The position numbers and the translations under genes are program-made. The notes below the pieces were generated by a model. It saw nothing but the letters and a program-made list of their open reading frames with translations, did not search any database and was not told where the DNA came from. A stretch of DNA of 64,000 bases from Blastopirellula retiformator. Lineage in GTDB: Bacteria; Planctomycetota; Planctomycetia; Pirellulales; Pirellulaceae. Below are positions 46,910 through 55,064 of the stretch, piece by piece; the stretch's first letter is position 1; every line of letters starts with the position of its first letter. The stretch spans positions 434,894-498,893 of the forward strand of contig NZ_SJPF01000004.1 of assembly GCF_007859755.1 (NCBI RefSeq), in the 5' to 3' direction.

Positions 46910-48520
46910 CTAGCCGTTGACCAGCTTGTCGATTTCGCTGACGACGTCGTCGGTCTTTACCCGCCATTGTTCCAGCGTGTCGCGGTGGCGAATGGTGACC
47001 GTCTTGTCGCTGATCGACTCGCCGTCGACCGTGATGCAGAACGGCGTCCCGACTTCGTCCTGGCGACGATAGCGACGTCCAACCGCCCCCGTCTCGTCGT
47101 AGAAGACGTTGAACTTCTTCTTGAGGGCGCGGTAGATGTCTTGAGCCACTTCCGGCATCCCGTCCTTCTTGACCAACGGGAAAACCGCCGCTTTGATCGG
47201 GGCGATCCGCGGGTGCAGCTTCATTACCACCCGCGACTGTAGCTTCCCTTTCTCATCGGGGGCTTCGTCTTCGTTGTACGCTTCGCACAAGAAGGCGAGC
47301 GTCGCCCGGTCGGCCCCAGCCGAAGGCTCGATCACGTGCGGGGTGAACCGCTCGTTGGTCAGGTTGTCGCGATAAGACAAGTCCTTCCCGCTTCCGCGAT
47401 GCAGCGGCTTACCATTCTCGTCCAGCTCCAGCGTCAGCGGGTTGCTGTCGGGATCGAGCTTTCCTTCCATGTGACTCCGCAGGTCGAAGTCGCCGCGATG
47501 GGCGATCCCTTCCAACTCGCCAAACTCGCCAGCCGGCAAGAACGGGAACGCATATTCGACATCGGCCGTGCCGGTCGAGTAGTGGCTCAGTTCGTCCGGA
47601 TCATGCTCACGCAGACGCAGCTTGTCTCCCGACAGCCCCATGTCGATATACCACTGGAAGCGACGGTTCCGCCAATAGGTGTACCACTGCGGAGACGCGT
47701 CGGGATGGCAGAAGAACTCGATCTCCATCTGCTCGAACTCGCGCGAGCGGAAGGTGAAGTTCCGCGGCGTGATTTCGTTGCGGAAGCTCTTGCCGACCTG
47801 GGCGATCCCAAACGGCACGCGAACCCGCGAGCTGTCGACCACGTTCTTGAAGTTGACGAAGATCCCCTGGGCCGTTTCGGGACGCAAAAACGCCGCGTTT
47901 TCTTCTCCCCCCAGCGCCCCGACGATCGTCTTGAACATCAAGTTGTATTCGCGCGGCTCGGTCAACGTCCCCAGCTCTTTGGCGTCGGGCCCCAAGACTT
48001 GCGAGAAGTCGTCGACGGTGGTCAGCGAGACCATCGCTCCGTCCCACTTTAGTTGATCGGCCTGCTTGGTTCGCAGCCCGAAGAACTTCAGGGCGTGCCG
48101 TTCGATGTCGGCCTCCGGCTGATCCGAGTCGGACCCCGCCGTGGCGAAGATCTTCTGTCCCTTCGCTTCGACCCAACGCCCAACAACCTGATCGTGGCGG
48201 TATCGCTTTTTCGATTGGCGACAGTCGACCATGTAGTCGTGGAACAGATCGTAGTGCCCGGAGCACTTCCAGACCTGCGGGTGCATGATGATCGTGCAGT
48301 CGAGCCCGGTCATTTCGTACGGTTCCGGGGCGCCGGTCATCGTCGTCAGGTCGTCATGCCCGCTGACCATGTCGCGCCACCACGCCTCTTTGACGTTCCG
48401 CTTCAGCTCGACGCCGAGCGGCCCGTAATCCCAAAAGCCGTTGATCCCCCCGTAGATTTCAGAGGATTGAAAGAGAAATCCGCGTCGCTTGCAGAGCGAC
48501 ACTAGCTTTTCCATTTCCAT
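46910..48520 (-). CDS. glyS: Glycine--tRNA ligase, homodimeric type
   Basis: A 536-residue class II aminoacyl-tRNA synthetase of the alpha2 (eukaryote/archaea/Gram-positive-like) type, not the alpha2beta2 GlyQ/GlyS form. Motif regions seen: YGGINGFWDYGPLGVELK near the N-terminus, RPETAQGIFVNFKN (motif 2 region start), FRNEITPRNFTFRSREFEQMEIEFF given by ends, and EPSAGADRATLAF (motif 3). The anticodon-binding domain occupies the C-terminal 110 residues. It charges tRNA-Gly in the cytoplasm. The gene stands alone on the reverse strand with 100 bp to comB upstream. Confidence 0.96.
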   Translation of the reverse strand: MEMEKLVSLCKRRGFLFQSSEIYGGINGFWDYGPLGVELKRNVKEAWWRDMVSGHDDLTTMTGAPEPYEMTGLDCTIIMHPQVWKCSGHYDLFHDYMVDCRQSKKRYRHDQVVGRWVEAKGQKIFATAGSDSDQPEADIERHALKFFGLRTKQADQLKWDGAMVSLTTVDDFSQVLGPDAKELGTLTEPREYNLMFKTIVGALGGEENAAFLRPETAQGIFVNFKNVVDSSRVRVPFGIAQVGKSFRNEITPRNFTFRSREFEQMEIEFFCHPDASPQWYTYWRNRRFQWYIDMGLSGDKLRLREHDPDELSHYSTGTADVEYAFPFLPAGEFGELEGIAHRGDFDLRSHMEGKLDPDSNPLTLELDENGKPLHRGSGKDLSYRDNLTNERFTPHVIEPSAGADRATLAFLCEAYNEDEAPDEKGKLQSRVVMKLHPRIAPIKAAVFPLVKKDGMPEVAQDIYRALKKKFNVFYDETGAVGRRYRRQDEVGTPFCITVDGESISDKTVTIRHRDTLEQWRVKTDDVVSEIDKLVNG

Positions 48521-48623
48521 GGCAGGACTCGGCTATCAAAAGTAGGGGTGTAAAGGGGCGCTGTTCGTCTCCCAAAGTTGGGGACGAAAAGGACCTATTC
48601 TAGCTTGGTATAGGGAGTTACGT

Positions 48624-49358
48624 CTACCGGAGGCGGATTTCCCACGTCTTGGCGTCTAGCTCTGGAACCAGATCGAACTTGTCGAGCGTCGCGGCGATCT
48701 GGATGTCGTTTTCCAGACCGATCGCCAGCACGTTCCGGCCGCCGCGGCTCTTCTGCAGCCGCTCGACCAGGGGGACGGCGACCAGATCTTCTTGTGCGGC
48801 CCGCCACGCGTCGAGCGCGATCTGCGCCGCGTCGTTCAGCTGCCAATCGCTGGTCGTCCCCATCAGGTCGACGATCGCGCCGGCCAGCAAGACGTCTTCA
48901 CGGGTCACTTCGCCGGCGGTTCCGGCACAGACCAGATGGACCTGTTCGGCGCCCGAAAGTTCGCGGCAGACAGCCGTTAGATTGACGAACGCCCCGATCA
49001 AGATTCGCCCGGCCCGCTGACAGCGCTGCATCGCCTTGGTGCCATTGGTGGTGGTAAAGACGATCGTATGGCCGCCGACGACGTCGGGCGAGTACTCGCT
49101 GGGCGAGTTCCCCAGGTCAAACCCGTCGATTCGCACGCCGCCACGTTCGCCCCCCAAGATAGCCCCTTCGATCGCCGCCCCTTTTTCTTTGGCATCTTCG
49201 ATCGAGATGCAGGGGACCACATGATCGGCGCCAGCGGCCAGCATGTGGACGATGGTGGTGGTTGCCCGCAAAACGTCAATCACCACGGTGGTCGATCCGG
49301 CGAGCGCTTCCTCGGGGGCAAGTTCGGGCAGCAGATGGACGTGAATCACAGACGACAT
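48624..49358 (-). CDS. comB: 2-phosphosulfolactate phosphatase ComB
   Basis: ComB dephosphorylates 2-phospho-3-sulfolactate, known from coenzyme M synthesis in methanogens and from sulfolactate production in some bacteria. The 244-residue protein has the family landmarks TVVIDVLRATTTIVHML, GGERGGVRIDGFDLGNSP and TIVFTTTNGTKAM. ComA and ComC partners are not in the window, so the pathway cannot be assigned. The start at 49358 has a GAGGA site 5 nt upstream; the longer frame to 49451 runs into a repeat. It is divergent from menG. Confidence 0.9.
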   Translation of the reverse strand: MSSVIHVHLLPELAPEEALAGSTTVVIDVLRATTTIVHMLAAGADHVVPCISIEDAKEKGAAIEGAILGGERGGVRIDGFDLGNSPSEYSPDVVGGHTIVFTTTNGTKAMQRCQRAGRILIGAFVNLTAVCRELSGAEQVHLVCAGTAGEVTREDVLLAGAIVDLMGTTSDWQLNDAAQIALDAWRAAQEDLVAVPLVERLQKSRGGRNVLAIGLENDIQIAATLDKFDLVPELDAKTWEIRLR

Positions 49359-49422
49359 GCATTTCCTCGCGATAAGATTGGTCGACATGATAGAGCGCCG
49401 CGGCGTGAGAAGGAATCGGTCA

Positions 49423-49460
49423 GGGGCGCCATTGCCATGCAGACGTGGCAATGGCGCCCA
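49423..49460. repeat. GCCATTGCCA palindrome family, copy 3
   Basis: GGGCGCCATTGCCA and TGGCAATGGCGCCCA arms (near perfect, about 14 bp) around TGCAGACG. It lies between the divergent comB and menG starts, so it could hold a regulatory protein or simply be a mobile repeat. Best preserved of three copies. Confidence 0.75.
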
Positions 49461-49517
49461 GTAACAATCACGCCGTGTTACGGAAACGCCCGGCTTGCGG
49501 TAAATTAGGTGGTTTCA

Positions 49518-50261
49518 ATGGTTCGAGTTGCCCGCACGGGGAAAACGCTACGCATGGTCGTCGACAAATCGGAAACGCGCGTCCGGCGAATGTTCGCCGA
49601 AATTGCCGGAAAATACGACCGGATGAACCATCTGCTGTCGATGAACGTCGACCGCTATTGGCGTTGGCGGACCACCAAAATCGTCCCGCCGACCGGCGAT
49701 GCGCCGATTTTGGACGTCTGTACCGGCACCGGCGACCTGGCGATCGCTTACTACAAAGCGGCTAAGGGAAAAGTGAAGGTCGAAGCGACCGACTTTTGCC
49801 CCGAAATGCTCGAAATCGGCGAAGTCAAAACCGAGCGGGCCAAGATCGAGGGGATCCGTTTCCAGGAAGCCGACACGCAGCAGTTGCCGTTTGAAAGCGA
49901 CACCTTCCAGATCGTCTCGGTCGCCTTTGGCCTGCGGAACGTCACCAACACCGACCTCGGCCTCAGCGAGATGACCCGCGTCTGCAAGCTAGGCGGCAAA
50001 GTGGCGGTGCTGGAGTTCTCGATCCCGCAGTGGCAGCCGTTCAAGGCGTTCTACCTCTGGTACTTCCGCAACATCCTGCCGCTGCTAGGGCGTATGTTCG
50101 CCAAGAACAAGGAAGACGCCTACAAGTACCTGCCCGATAGCGTTGGCGAGTTCCCGTATGGCGAAGCGCTCGCCGAGCGGATGCGAGCCGCCGGCCTGAA
50201 GGAGGTCTTCTTCAAGCCGCTCACCTTTGGCATCGCGACCCTGTACGTGGGGACCAAATGA
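49518..50261 (+). CDS. menG: Demethylmenaquinone methyltransferase (UbiE/MenG family)
   Basis: MenG/UbiE performs the last C-methylation of menaquinone with SAM. The 247-residue protein has MFAEIAGKYDRMNHLLSMNVDRYWR (given by its ends), the SAM motif ILDVCTGTGDLAI, FGLRNVTN and LEFSIPQ, all characteristic. The ATG at 49518 follows AGGTGG; a GTG at 49509 is the alternative. Its stop overlaps the ubiX start by four bases (ATGA). With the next two genes it makes a quinone-tail operon. Symbol menG is chosen because menaquinone is the expected quinone. Confidence 0.92.
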   Translation: MVRVARTGKTLRMVVDKSETRVRRMFAEIAGKYDRMNHLLSMNVDRYWRWRTTKIVPPTGDAPILDVCTGTGDLAIAYYKAAKGKVKVEATDFCPEMLEIGEVKTERAKIEGIRFQEADTQQLPFESDTFQIVSVAFGLRNVTNTDLGLSEMTRVCKLGGKVAVLEFSIPQWQPFKAFYLWYFRNILPLLGRMFAKNKEDAYKYLPDSVGEFPYGEALAERMRAAGLKEVFFKPLTFGIATLYVGTK

Positions 50262-50917
50262 GCGCGGCGTCTGCAATCGTGCTCGGCATCACCGGCGCCA
50301 GCGGGGCCGTCTATGCGCGGCGACTGTTGAACGTGCTGATCCACGCCGGCTATCACGTCGATCTCTCGATCAGCGAATCGGGCCGCGCCGTCTGGCTGCA
50401 AGAGCTGAACGTCGAGTTGGACCTCGACGATTTCGATCCCGCGTCGATCGTGACCACCAAGCCGGCCGCCGCCGACAAGCGTCTCGCCGCGACGATCGAG
50501 CTGAACGAGCCAACCGCCGCCGGGCAGCTGCGCTATTTTCACTACAAGAACTTCCTGGCGCCGATCGCCAGCGGCTCGGCGATTTCCCGCGGCATGGTCG
50601 TTTGCCCCTGCTCAGGCGGAACGCTCAGCGGCGTCGTGCATGGCGCCAGCGATACGCTGATCGAGCGGGCCGCCGACGTTCATCTGAAGGAGCGCCGCAA
50701 GCTGATTCTCGTTCCGCGTGAGACGCCGCTGTCGCTGATTTATCTCGACAACTTGCGGCGTGCTGCCGAAGCCGGAGCCGTCGTCTTGCCGGCGATGCCA
50801 GGCTGGTATCACGGAGTCCAGTCGCTCGACGACTTGATCGACTTTATCGTTGCCCGGATTTTGGATCAGCTGGAAGTGCCGCACGCATTGATGCGACGAT
50901 GGGGAAGCGATGATTAA
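50258..50917 (+). CDS. ubiX: Flavin prenyltransferase UbiX family
   Basis: UbiX-type enzymes prenylate FMN to make the cofactor of UbiD-type decarboxylases. The 219-residue protein shows the N-terminal LGITGASGAVYARRL, the GSAISRGMVVCPCSGGTLSGVVHGASDTLIERAADV stretch (given by ends), and the LVPRETPLSLIYLDNLRRAAEAGAVVLP segment typical of the family. It is joined to menG by an ATGA overlap and to the prenyltransferase gene by an 8-nt overlap. In futalosine-pathway bacteria a UbiX homologue (called MqnM) supports the UbiD-like MqnL; no ubiD/mqnL gene is in the window. Confidence 0.93.
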   Translation: MSAASAIVLGITGASGAVYARRLLNVLIHAGYHVDLSISESGRAVWLQELNVELDLDDFDPASIVTTKPAAADKRLAATIELNEPTAAGQLRYFHYKNFLAPIASGSAISRGMVVCPCSGGTLSGVVHGASDTLIERAADVHLKERRKLILVPRETPLSLIYLDNLRRAAEAGAVVLPAMPGWYHGVQSLDDLIDFIVARILDQLEVPHALMRRWGSDD

Positions 50918-51821
50918 GCGTATTAGCGACATCCTGGCGATGATCCGCTTTAGCCATACCGTCTTTGCGATGCCGTTTGCGTTGCTCGCCGCCGTGATGG
51001 CCTGGAACGCCCCGGCGCCCGAGGGAATCGACGTGCGGTTCTCGTGGCGAGAGCTTTTGGGCATCGTGCTATGCATGGTCTTTGCCCGCAGCGCGGCAAT
51101 GGCGCTCAACCGGTTGGCCGATCACAAGATTGACGCCGAGAACCCCCGCACGGCCAAGCGGCACATTCCGGCCGGCATCTTGTCAGTCGGCGAAGTGACG
51201 CTGTTTACGGTCGTCTGCTCGGTCGGCTTTATCGCTGCGACGCTGCTCTTCTGGCCCAACTGGCTGCCGCTGGCATTATCAGTTCCGGTACTGCTGTTCC
51301 TGTTCGGCTATAGCTATACGAAGCGCTGGACGTCGCTGGCTCACTTCTGGCTGGGGGCGTCGCTAATGCTGGCGCCGATCGCCGCCTGGATTGCAATTCG
51401 CGGGGCGGCGATATTGGCGGACCCGCTCGATCTCTTGCCGGCGGTGACGCTCGGCCTGGCGGTGCTGCTGTGGGTCGCGGGCTTTGACATCATCTATGCC
51501 TGCCAAGACGCCGAGTTCGATCGCGACGCCAAACTGCATAGCGTGCCGTCGACGTTCGGCGTCGCCGGAGCACTGCGTATCGCGGCCGTTTGTCACGCCT
51601 TGATGATTGGCGCACTCGCGCTACTTCCAGTCGTCTACCCATCGCTGGGGCTGGTCTACTGGCTGGGGATTGCGGCGGTGGCGATTCTGCTGATCTACGA
51701 ACACGCGATCGTGCGGCCGGACGATCTGTCGCGGGTCAATCTCGCCTTCTTTCACATCAACACGATCGTCGGCATCGGGCTGTTTGTGGTAACGACCCTC
51801 GATTTGCTGCTCTGGAAGTGA
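50910..51821 (+). CDS. mqnP: UbiA-family polyprenyltransferase (MqnP-like)
   Basis: A 303-residue integral membrane prenyltransferase with about eight to nine helices. The two Asp-rich motifs that bind prenyl diphosphate are present: NRLADHKIDAENPRT near residue 66 and DIIYACQDAEFDRDA near 195. The subgroup sequence resembles the 4-hydroxybenzoate-like prenyltransferases annotated as MqnP in futalosine-type menaquinone synthesis; MenA or UbiA are alternatives. It overlaps ubiX by eight bases and follows menG-ubiX, which supports the quinone assignment. Confidence 0.85.
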   Translation: MIKRISDILAMIRFSHTVFAMPFALLAAVMAWNAPAPEGIDVRFSWRELLGIVLCMVFARSAAMALNRLADHKIDAENPRTAKRHIPAGILSVGEVTLFTVVCSVGFIAATLLFWPNWLPLALSVPVLLFLFGYSYTKRWTSLAHFWLGASLMLAPIAAWIAIRGAAILADPLDLLPAVTLGLAVLLWVAGFDIIYACQDAEFDRDAKLHSVPSTFGVAGALRIAAVCHALMIGALALLPVVYPSLGLVYWLGIAAVAILLIYEHAIVRPDDLSRVNLAFFHINTIVGIGLFVVTTLDLLLWK

Positions 51822-51848
51822 TTGCAACCACTCACGTAGAATAGCGGC

Positions 51849-52580
51849 ATGACCAAACGCCTCCGCTATCTACTGATCCAGATTCGCAACGCCGACGATC
51901 CGATGCGCACGCAGGAAATCGGCTGTTTCGCTCAAGCGCTGCAGTGCGACGCCAGCCAGATCGAGCCCTTCGATCTGCTGCAAGGCGCCCCCAGCGAGCG
52001 TCACCTGGCCGAGATCGACATGGTAATGATCGGCGGCAGCGGGCACTATTCGGTCGCGTCCGAAGGCGAGTGGCTCGAAGTGGCGCTCGCCGGCTTGCGA
52101 AAGATCGTCGAGCTGGAAGTGCCGATGTTCGGTTCCTGCTGGGGCTTTCAAGCTTTGGCCCGAGCTTTGGGGGGCCGCGTGATCCATGACCTGCAGCATG
52201 CCGAACTGGGCACGCACGAACTGTTCTTAACCGACGCCGGCAAAGCCGACCCGATCTTTGGCCAACTGAGCGAACGTTTCCCCGCTTACATGGGACACGA
52301 AGACCGCGTCATCGAATTGCCGCCCGGCGTCGATCTGCTCGCCTCCAGCAAGCAAGTGCCGCAACAGGCGTTTCGCGTCCACGGCAAACCGGTCTACTGT
52401 ACGCAGTTTCATCCCGAGCTAACCGTCGCCACGCTCCTAGAGCGGGTTCGAGCCTATCCCGAGTACTGCGAAAAGATCGCCGGCGTCCCGTATCCCGAGT
52501 TTGAAGCGAACTACACCGATGCGGCGACTGAGACCGAAGGGTTGCTGCTGGCGTTTCGGCGGCAGTTTTTGGGGGTGTAG
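51849..52580 (+). CDS. Class I glutamine amidotransferase-like protein
   Basis: A 243-residue class I (triad-type) amidotransferase domain. The nucleophile is in MFGSCWGFQALA and the His-Glu pair in TQFHPELT. It is a stand-alone GATase1 of the GMP-synthase-like group (often annotated YfeJ/GuaA-like), with no synthetase domain attached. It may hydrolyse glutamine for an unidentified partner or act on gamma-glutamyl compounds. It begins 27 nt after mqnP, possibly in the same transcript, but a role in quinone synthesis is not implied by its family. Confidence 0.85.
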   Translation: MTKRLRYLLIQIRNADDPMRTQEIGCFAQALQCDASQIEPFDLLQGAPSERHLAEIDMVMIGGSGHYSVASEGEWLEVALAGLRKIVELEVPMFGSCWGFQALARALGGRVIHDLQHAELGTHELFLTDAGKADPIFGQLSERFPAYMGHEDRVIELPPGVDLLASSKQVPQQAFRVHGKPVYCTQFHPELTVATLLERVRAYPEYCEKIAGVPYPEFEANYTDAATETEGLLLAFRRQFLGV

Positions 52581-52657
52581 CCCCAGCTGGCGACGCAGCC
52601 AATTACAATAGACCGCTTATTCTGACGTAGCCTAAATCCTCTGGTGGAGCTTGTCTC

Positions 52658-53482
52658 TTGAGTTTGCATCGCTTCCTGTTTGTCGCCATGTTGCTGTTGC
52701 TGTCGCCGGTTGCGATCGTCTCTGCCGCCGAAAACGTCGCGTCGCTCTTGCCCCGGGCTCACGCCCACAACGACTACCTGCACCCGCGACCTCTGCTGGA
52801 CGCGTTGTCGCATGGCTTCAACAGCGTTGAGGCCGACATCTACCTGGTGGATGACCAACTGCTGGTCGCCCATTGGTATCACGAAATCAGCCCGTATCGC
52901 ACGCTCGAGAAACTGTATCTCGATCCGCTGAAAGAGCGGGTCGAAGCAGGCGACGGCCACGTCTATCCCAATGCTCCGCCGCTGCGTCTGCTGATCGACC
53001 TGAAGAGCGACGGCGAGAAAACGTACGCGGCGCTCGACAAGGTGTTGGCCAAGTACGCCGACATGCTATGCCGGGTCGAAGATGGCAAGTACTACCCGGG
53101 CGCCGTCGAAGTGGTGATCTCCGGCAATCGCCCCAAGCAGATGCTCGCCGAACAAAAACTGCGCTACGCCGGGCTCGACGGGCGACTGGGAGACCTGGGC
53201 GGCAAGACGCCCAAACACCTGATGCCGCTGGTCAGCGACAACTGGAAGTCGCACTTCAAGTGGAAAGGGGCAGGGGAGATCCCGGCGGCCGAAAAGGAAA
53301 AGCTGCAGCGCCTGGTTGACCAAACCCACGCCGAAGGCCGCGAGATCCGCTTCTGGGGCTCGCCTGACACGCCGGCGATGTGGCGTGTGCTGGATGAGTG
53401 TGGGGTCGATGCGATCAATACTGACAAGCTGTCGGGGCTGGCGGAGTATTTAAACGACGAACAGAAATCGCAGCAAAACTAA
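52658..53482 (+). CDS. Secreted PI-PLC/GDPD-superfamily protein
   Basis: A 274-residue exported protein with signal peptide (MSLHRFLFVAMLLLLSPVAI). The mature part has RAHAHNDYLHPRPLLDAL, VEADIYLV and LLVAHW, the conserved His/Glu/Asp pattern of the uncharacterised PI-PLC-like branch of the glycerophosphodiester phosphodiesterase superfamily. It probably hydrolyses a phosphodiester in the periplasm; substrate unknown. A TTG start at 52658 is preceded by GGTGGAG at good spacing; ATG at 52688 would shorten the signal peptide. The 3' end overlaps the convergent membrane-protein gene by 33 bases. Confidence 0.8.
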   Translation: MSLHRFLFVAMLLLLSPVAIVSAAENVASLLPRAHAHNDYLHPRPLLDALSHGFNSVEADIYLVDDQLLVAHWYHEISPYRTLEKLYLDPLKERVEAGDGHVYPNAPPLRLLIDLKSDGEKTYAALDKVLAKYADMLCRVEDGKYYPGAVEVVISGNRPKQMLAEQKLRYAGLDGRLGDLGGKTPKHLMPLVSDNWKSHFKWKGAGEIPAAEKEKLQRLVDQTHAEGREIRFWGSPDTPAMWRVLDECGVDAINTDKLSGLAEYLNDEQKSQQN

Positions 53483-53914
53483 AGCGGCGATCGACGCCTG
53501 AAGCAGCAGCAGGTTTTTGATGCTGATGCGGAGCCAGAGCAACGGCAGTACCGCCAAGATCGTTCCAGCAACCGCGAACCACCAAGCTGCAACCAGCAGC
53601 AGGTTCATCCAGTTGAGCCCGCCAAGATCACAATCGACCTGCGTTTCCGTGACCGTGATGACCGGGTCGCCGGCGAACAGCAGTAAAGCGGGCGTATTTG
53701 CATCTTGTCCCGGCCACTCACATTCGAAGTTTCGTGATACGCTCCAATGGAAAAACGGCTGCGGCCAACCCACGGCGTAGCCCGTCGTTTCTCCCTCTAA
53801 ATTGCCGATCGTGCGCCCTGGTTGAAGCGCAGTGTAGATCTGACAGAGAATGGCGAGGCCCATCACCGCGAGAACAACACCAACTTGCCAGCGACTGAAG
53901 CGCATACCGCTCAC
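53450..53914 (-). CDS. Membrane protein of unknown function
   Basis: A 154-residue protein with an N-terminal helix (VGVVLAVMGLAILCQIYTAL), a short extracytoplasmic part with two Cys (ECEWPG and VDCDLGG) that could form a disulfide, and two C-terminal membrane segments from about 105 to 154. A GTG start at 53914 has GGAAGG five bases upstream. It lies 24 nt after the stop of the secreted-protein gene on the same strand, so they may be co-transcribed. No family recognised. Confidence 0.65.
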   Translation of the reverse strand: MSGMRFSRWQVGVVLAVMGLAILCQIYTALQPGRTIGNLEGETTGYAVGWPQPFFHWSVSRNFECEWPGQDANTPALLLFAGDPVITVTETQVDCDLGGLNWMNLLLVAAWWFAVAGTILAVLPLLWLRISIKNLLLLQASIAALVLLRFLFVV

Positions 53915-53938
53915 GAATCCTTCCGCCGAGACTTTCGA

Positions 53939-54928
53939 CTAGTTCCCCTTCCGCTGCTTCACCACATCCAGCGGCGACTTGGCGGTAATATCGAGGCTGA
54001 CCTTTCCCGAACGAATCGGCTGGCCGGATCCCAGGGCAGTGTAGGTGGTGCCGGCCGGCACGTCGACGACGAAACTCTCGGGCGGGATTTCAACGTCGAA
54101 CTCGGCCTGCTTGATGTAGAAGAAGTCGCAGCGGGAGCCATGGCACCTTAGCGTTAACATGGGAATCTGATGCGGCTGCGGCGTCGCGGTTGACTTCAGC
54201 TGCAGGTGAATCGTGAACTGCGAGATGCCGCGCAGTTGCTCTACATCGCGGCACTGGGCGTAGGCCAAGATGGCGTCTTCTTTTCGGTCGACCAGCAGCA
54301 CCTCGCGGCCGATAAACGTTTCGACGAATAGCTCATGCCCGGCATAGGGGCGTACTTCGCCGTAGTAGCGAAAGATATGTTCGGCCCGCGAGAAAAGCCC
54401 CAGCGGGCTCAAACGTTCATCGAGCGACGCAAAGTGCCAGGTGTGATTGAACGTCTCGTCATTTTGATGACGTTGGATCCGCACGCACGATCTAGGCCCA
54501 ATGACGGTACGGCAAGCACGATCCGTACCGGGCGTCGTCGTCGACAGCTCAATGAGTTCTCCTTGGAAGTTGAGCGTTCCCGTTTGCCAAGCGTCGATAT
54601 CATGCCGTTTAACCAAAACGGCGCCTGGTGGAAGTGGCGGCGGCGGCGATGGATCCCGCTTCTTCAGCCCGACGCGGTCCAAGAATTTCCACGAGGTCAG
54701 CGACGCCTCGTCGAGCGGCCCTTCGCTCAACTTGTCGCGCAGCGCGATCACGTCGTCGAAAGTCCGGATCTGCAATCCTTCGATCCGAACGCCCAAGGCG
54801 ACCATCACCTCAATCCGTCCGGACGTCGGCACGTACATTTCCGATAGTCGTTCGGCATGGGCGAGGGCTGGGAAGACGACGAGGCCCAACAATGCCGACA
54901 ATAGCTTCCTGATTCGATCGGATCGCAT
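53939..54928 (-). CDS. Secreted protein of unknown function
   Basis: A 329-residue exported protein with a signal peptide (MRSDRIRKLLSALLGLVVFP, cleavage after ALAHA). The mature protein contains a proline run (PSPPPPLPPG near residue 125), and several cysteines that could pair. I recognise no domain. The ATG at 54928 opens the signal peptide; ten upstream codons are unsupported. It is followed by the membrane-protein gene after 24 nt. Its presence beside a PEP-CTERM gene suggests an envelope-related patch but gives no function. Confidence 0.7.
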   Translation of the reverse strand: MRSDRIRKLLSALLGLVVFPALAHAERLSEMYVPTSGRIEVMVALGVRIEGLQIRTFDDVIALRDKLSEGPLDEASLTSWKFLDRVGLKKRDPSPPPPLPPGAVLVKRHDIDAWQTGTLNFQGELIELSTTTPGTDRACRTVIGPRSCVRIQRHQNDETFNHTWHFASLDERLSPLGLFSRAEHIFRYYGEVRPYAGHELFVETFIGREVLLVDRKEDAILAYAQCRDVEQLRGISQFTIHLQLKSTATPQPHQIPMLTLRCHGSRCDFFYIKQAEFDVEIPPESFVVDVPAGTTYTALGSGQPIRSGKVSLDITAKSPLDVVKQRKGN

Positions 54929-55064
54929 CTGTATTCGAACTCCATCCGTAACGGCCAACGAATCGTGGAAGGCAATTCGCTCAAACTACCCTGAAACGTC
55001 AACAAAGGTCAACGAGAATGGGTCGAGGTAGAGCGTCCGCGAACGGTTCGTGTGGAGCCCGCCC

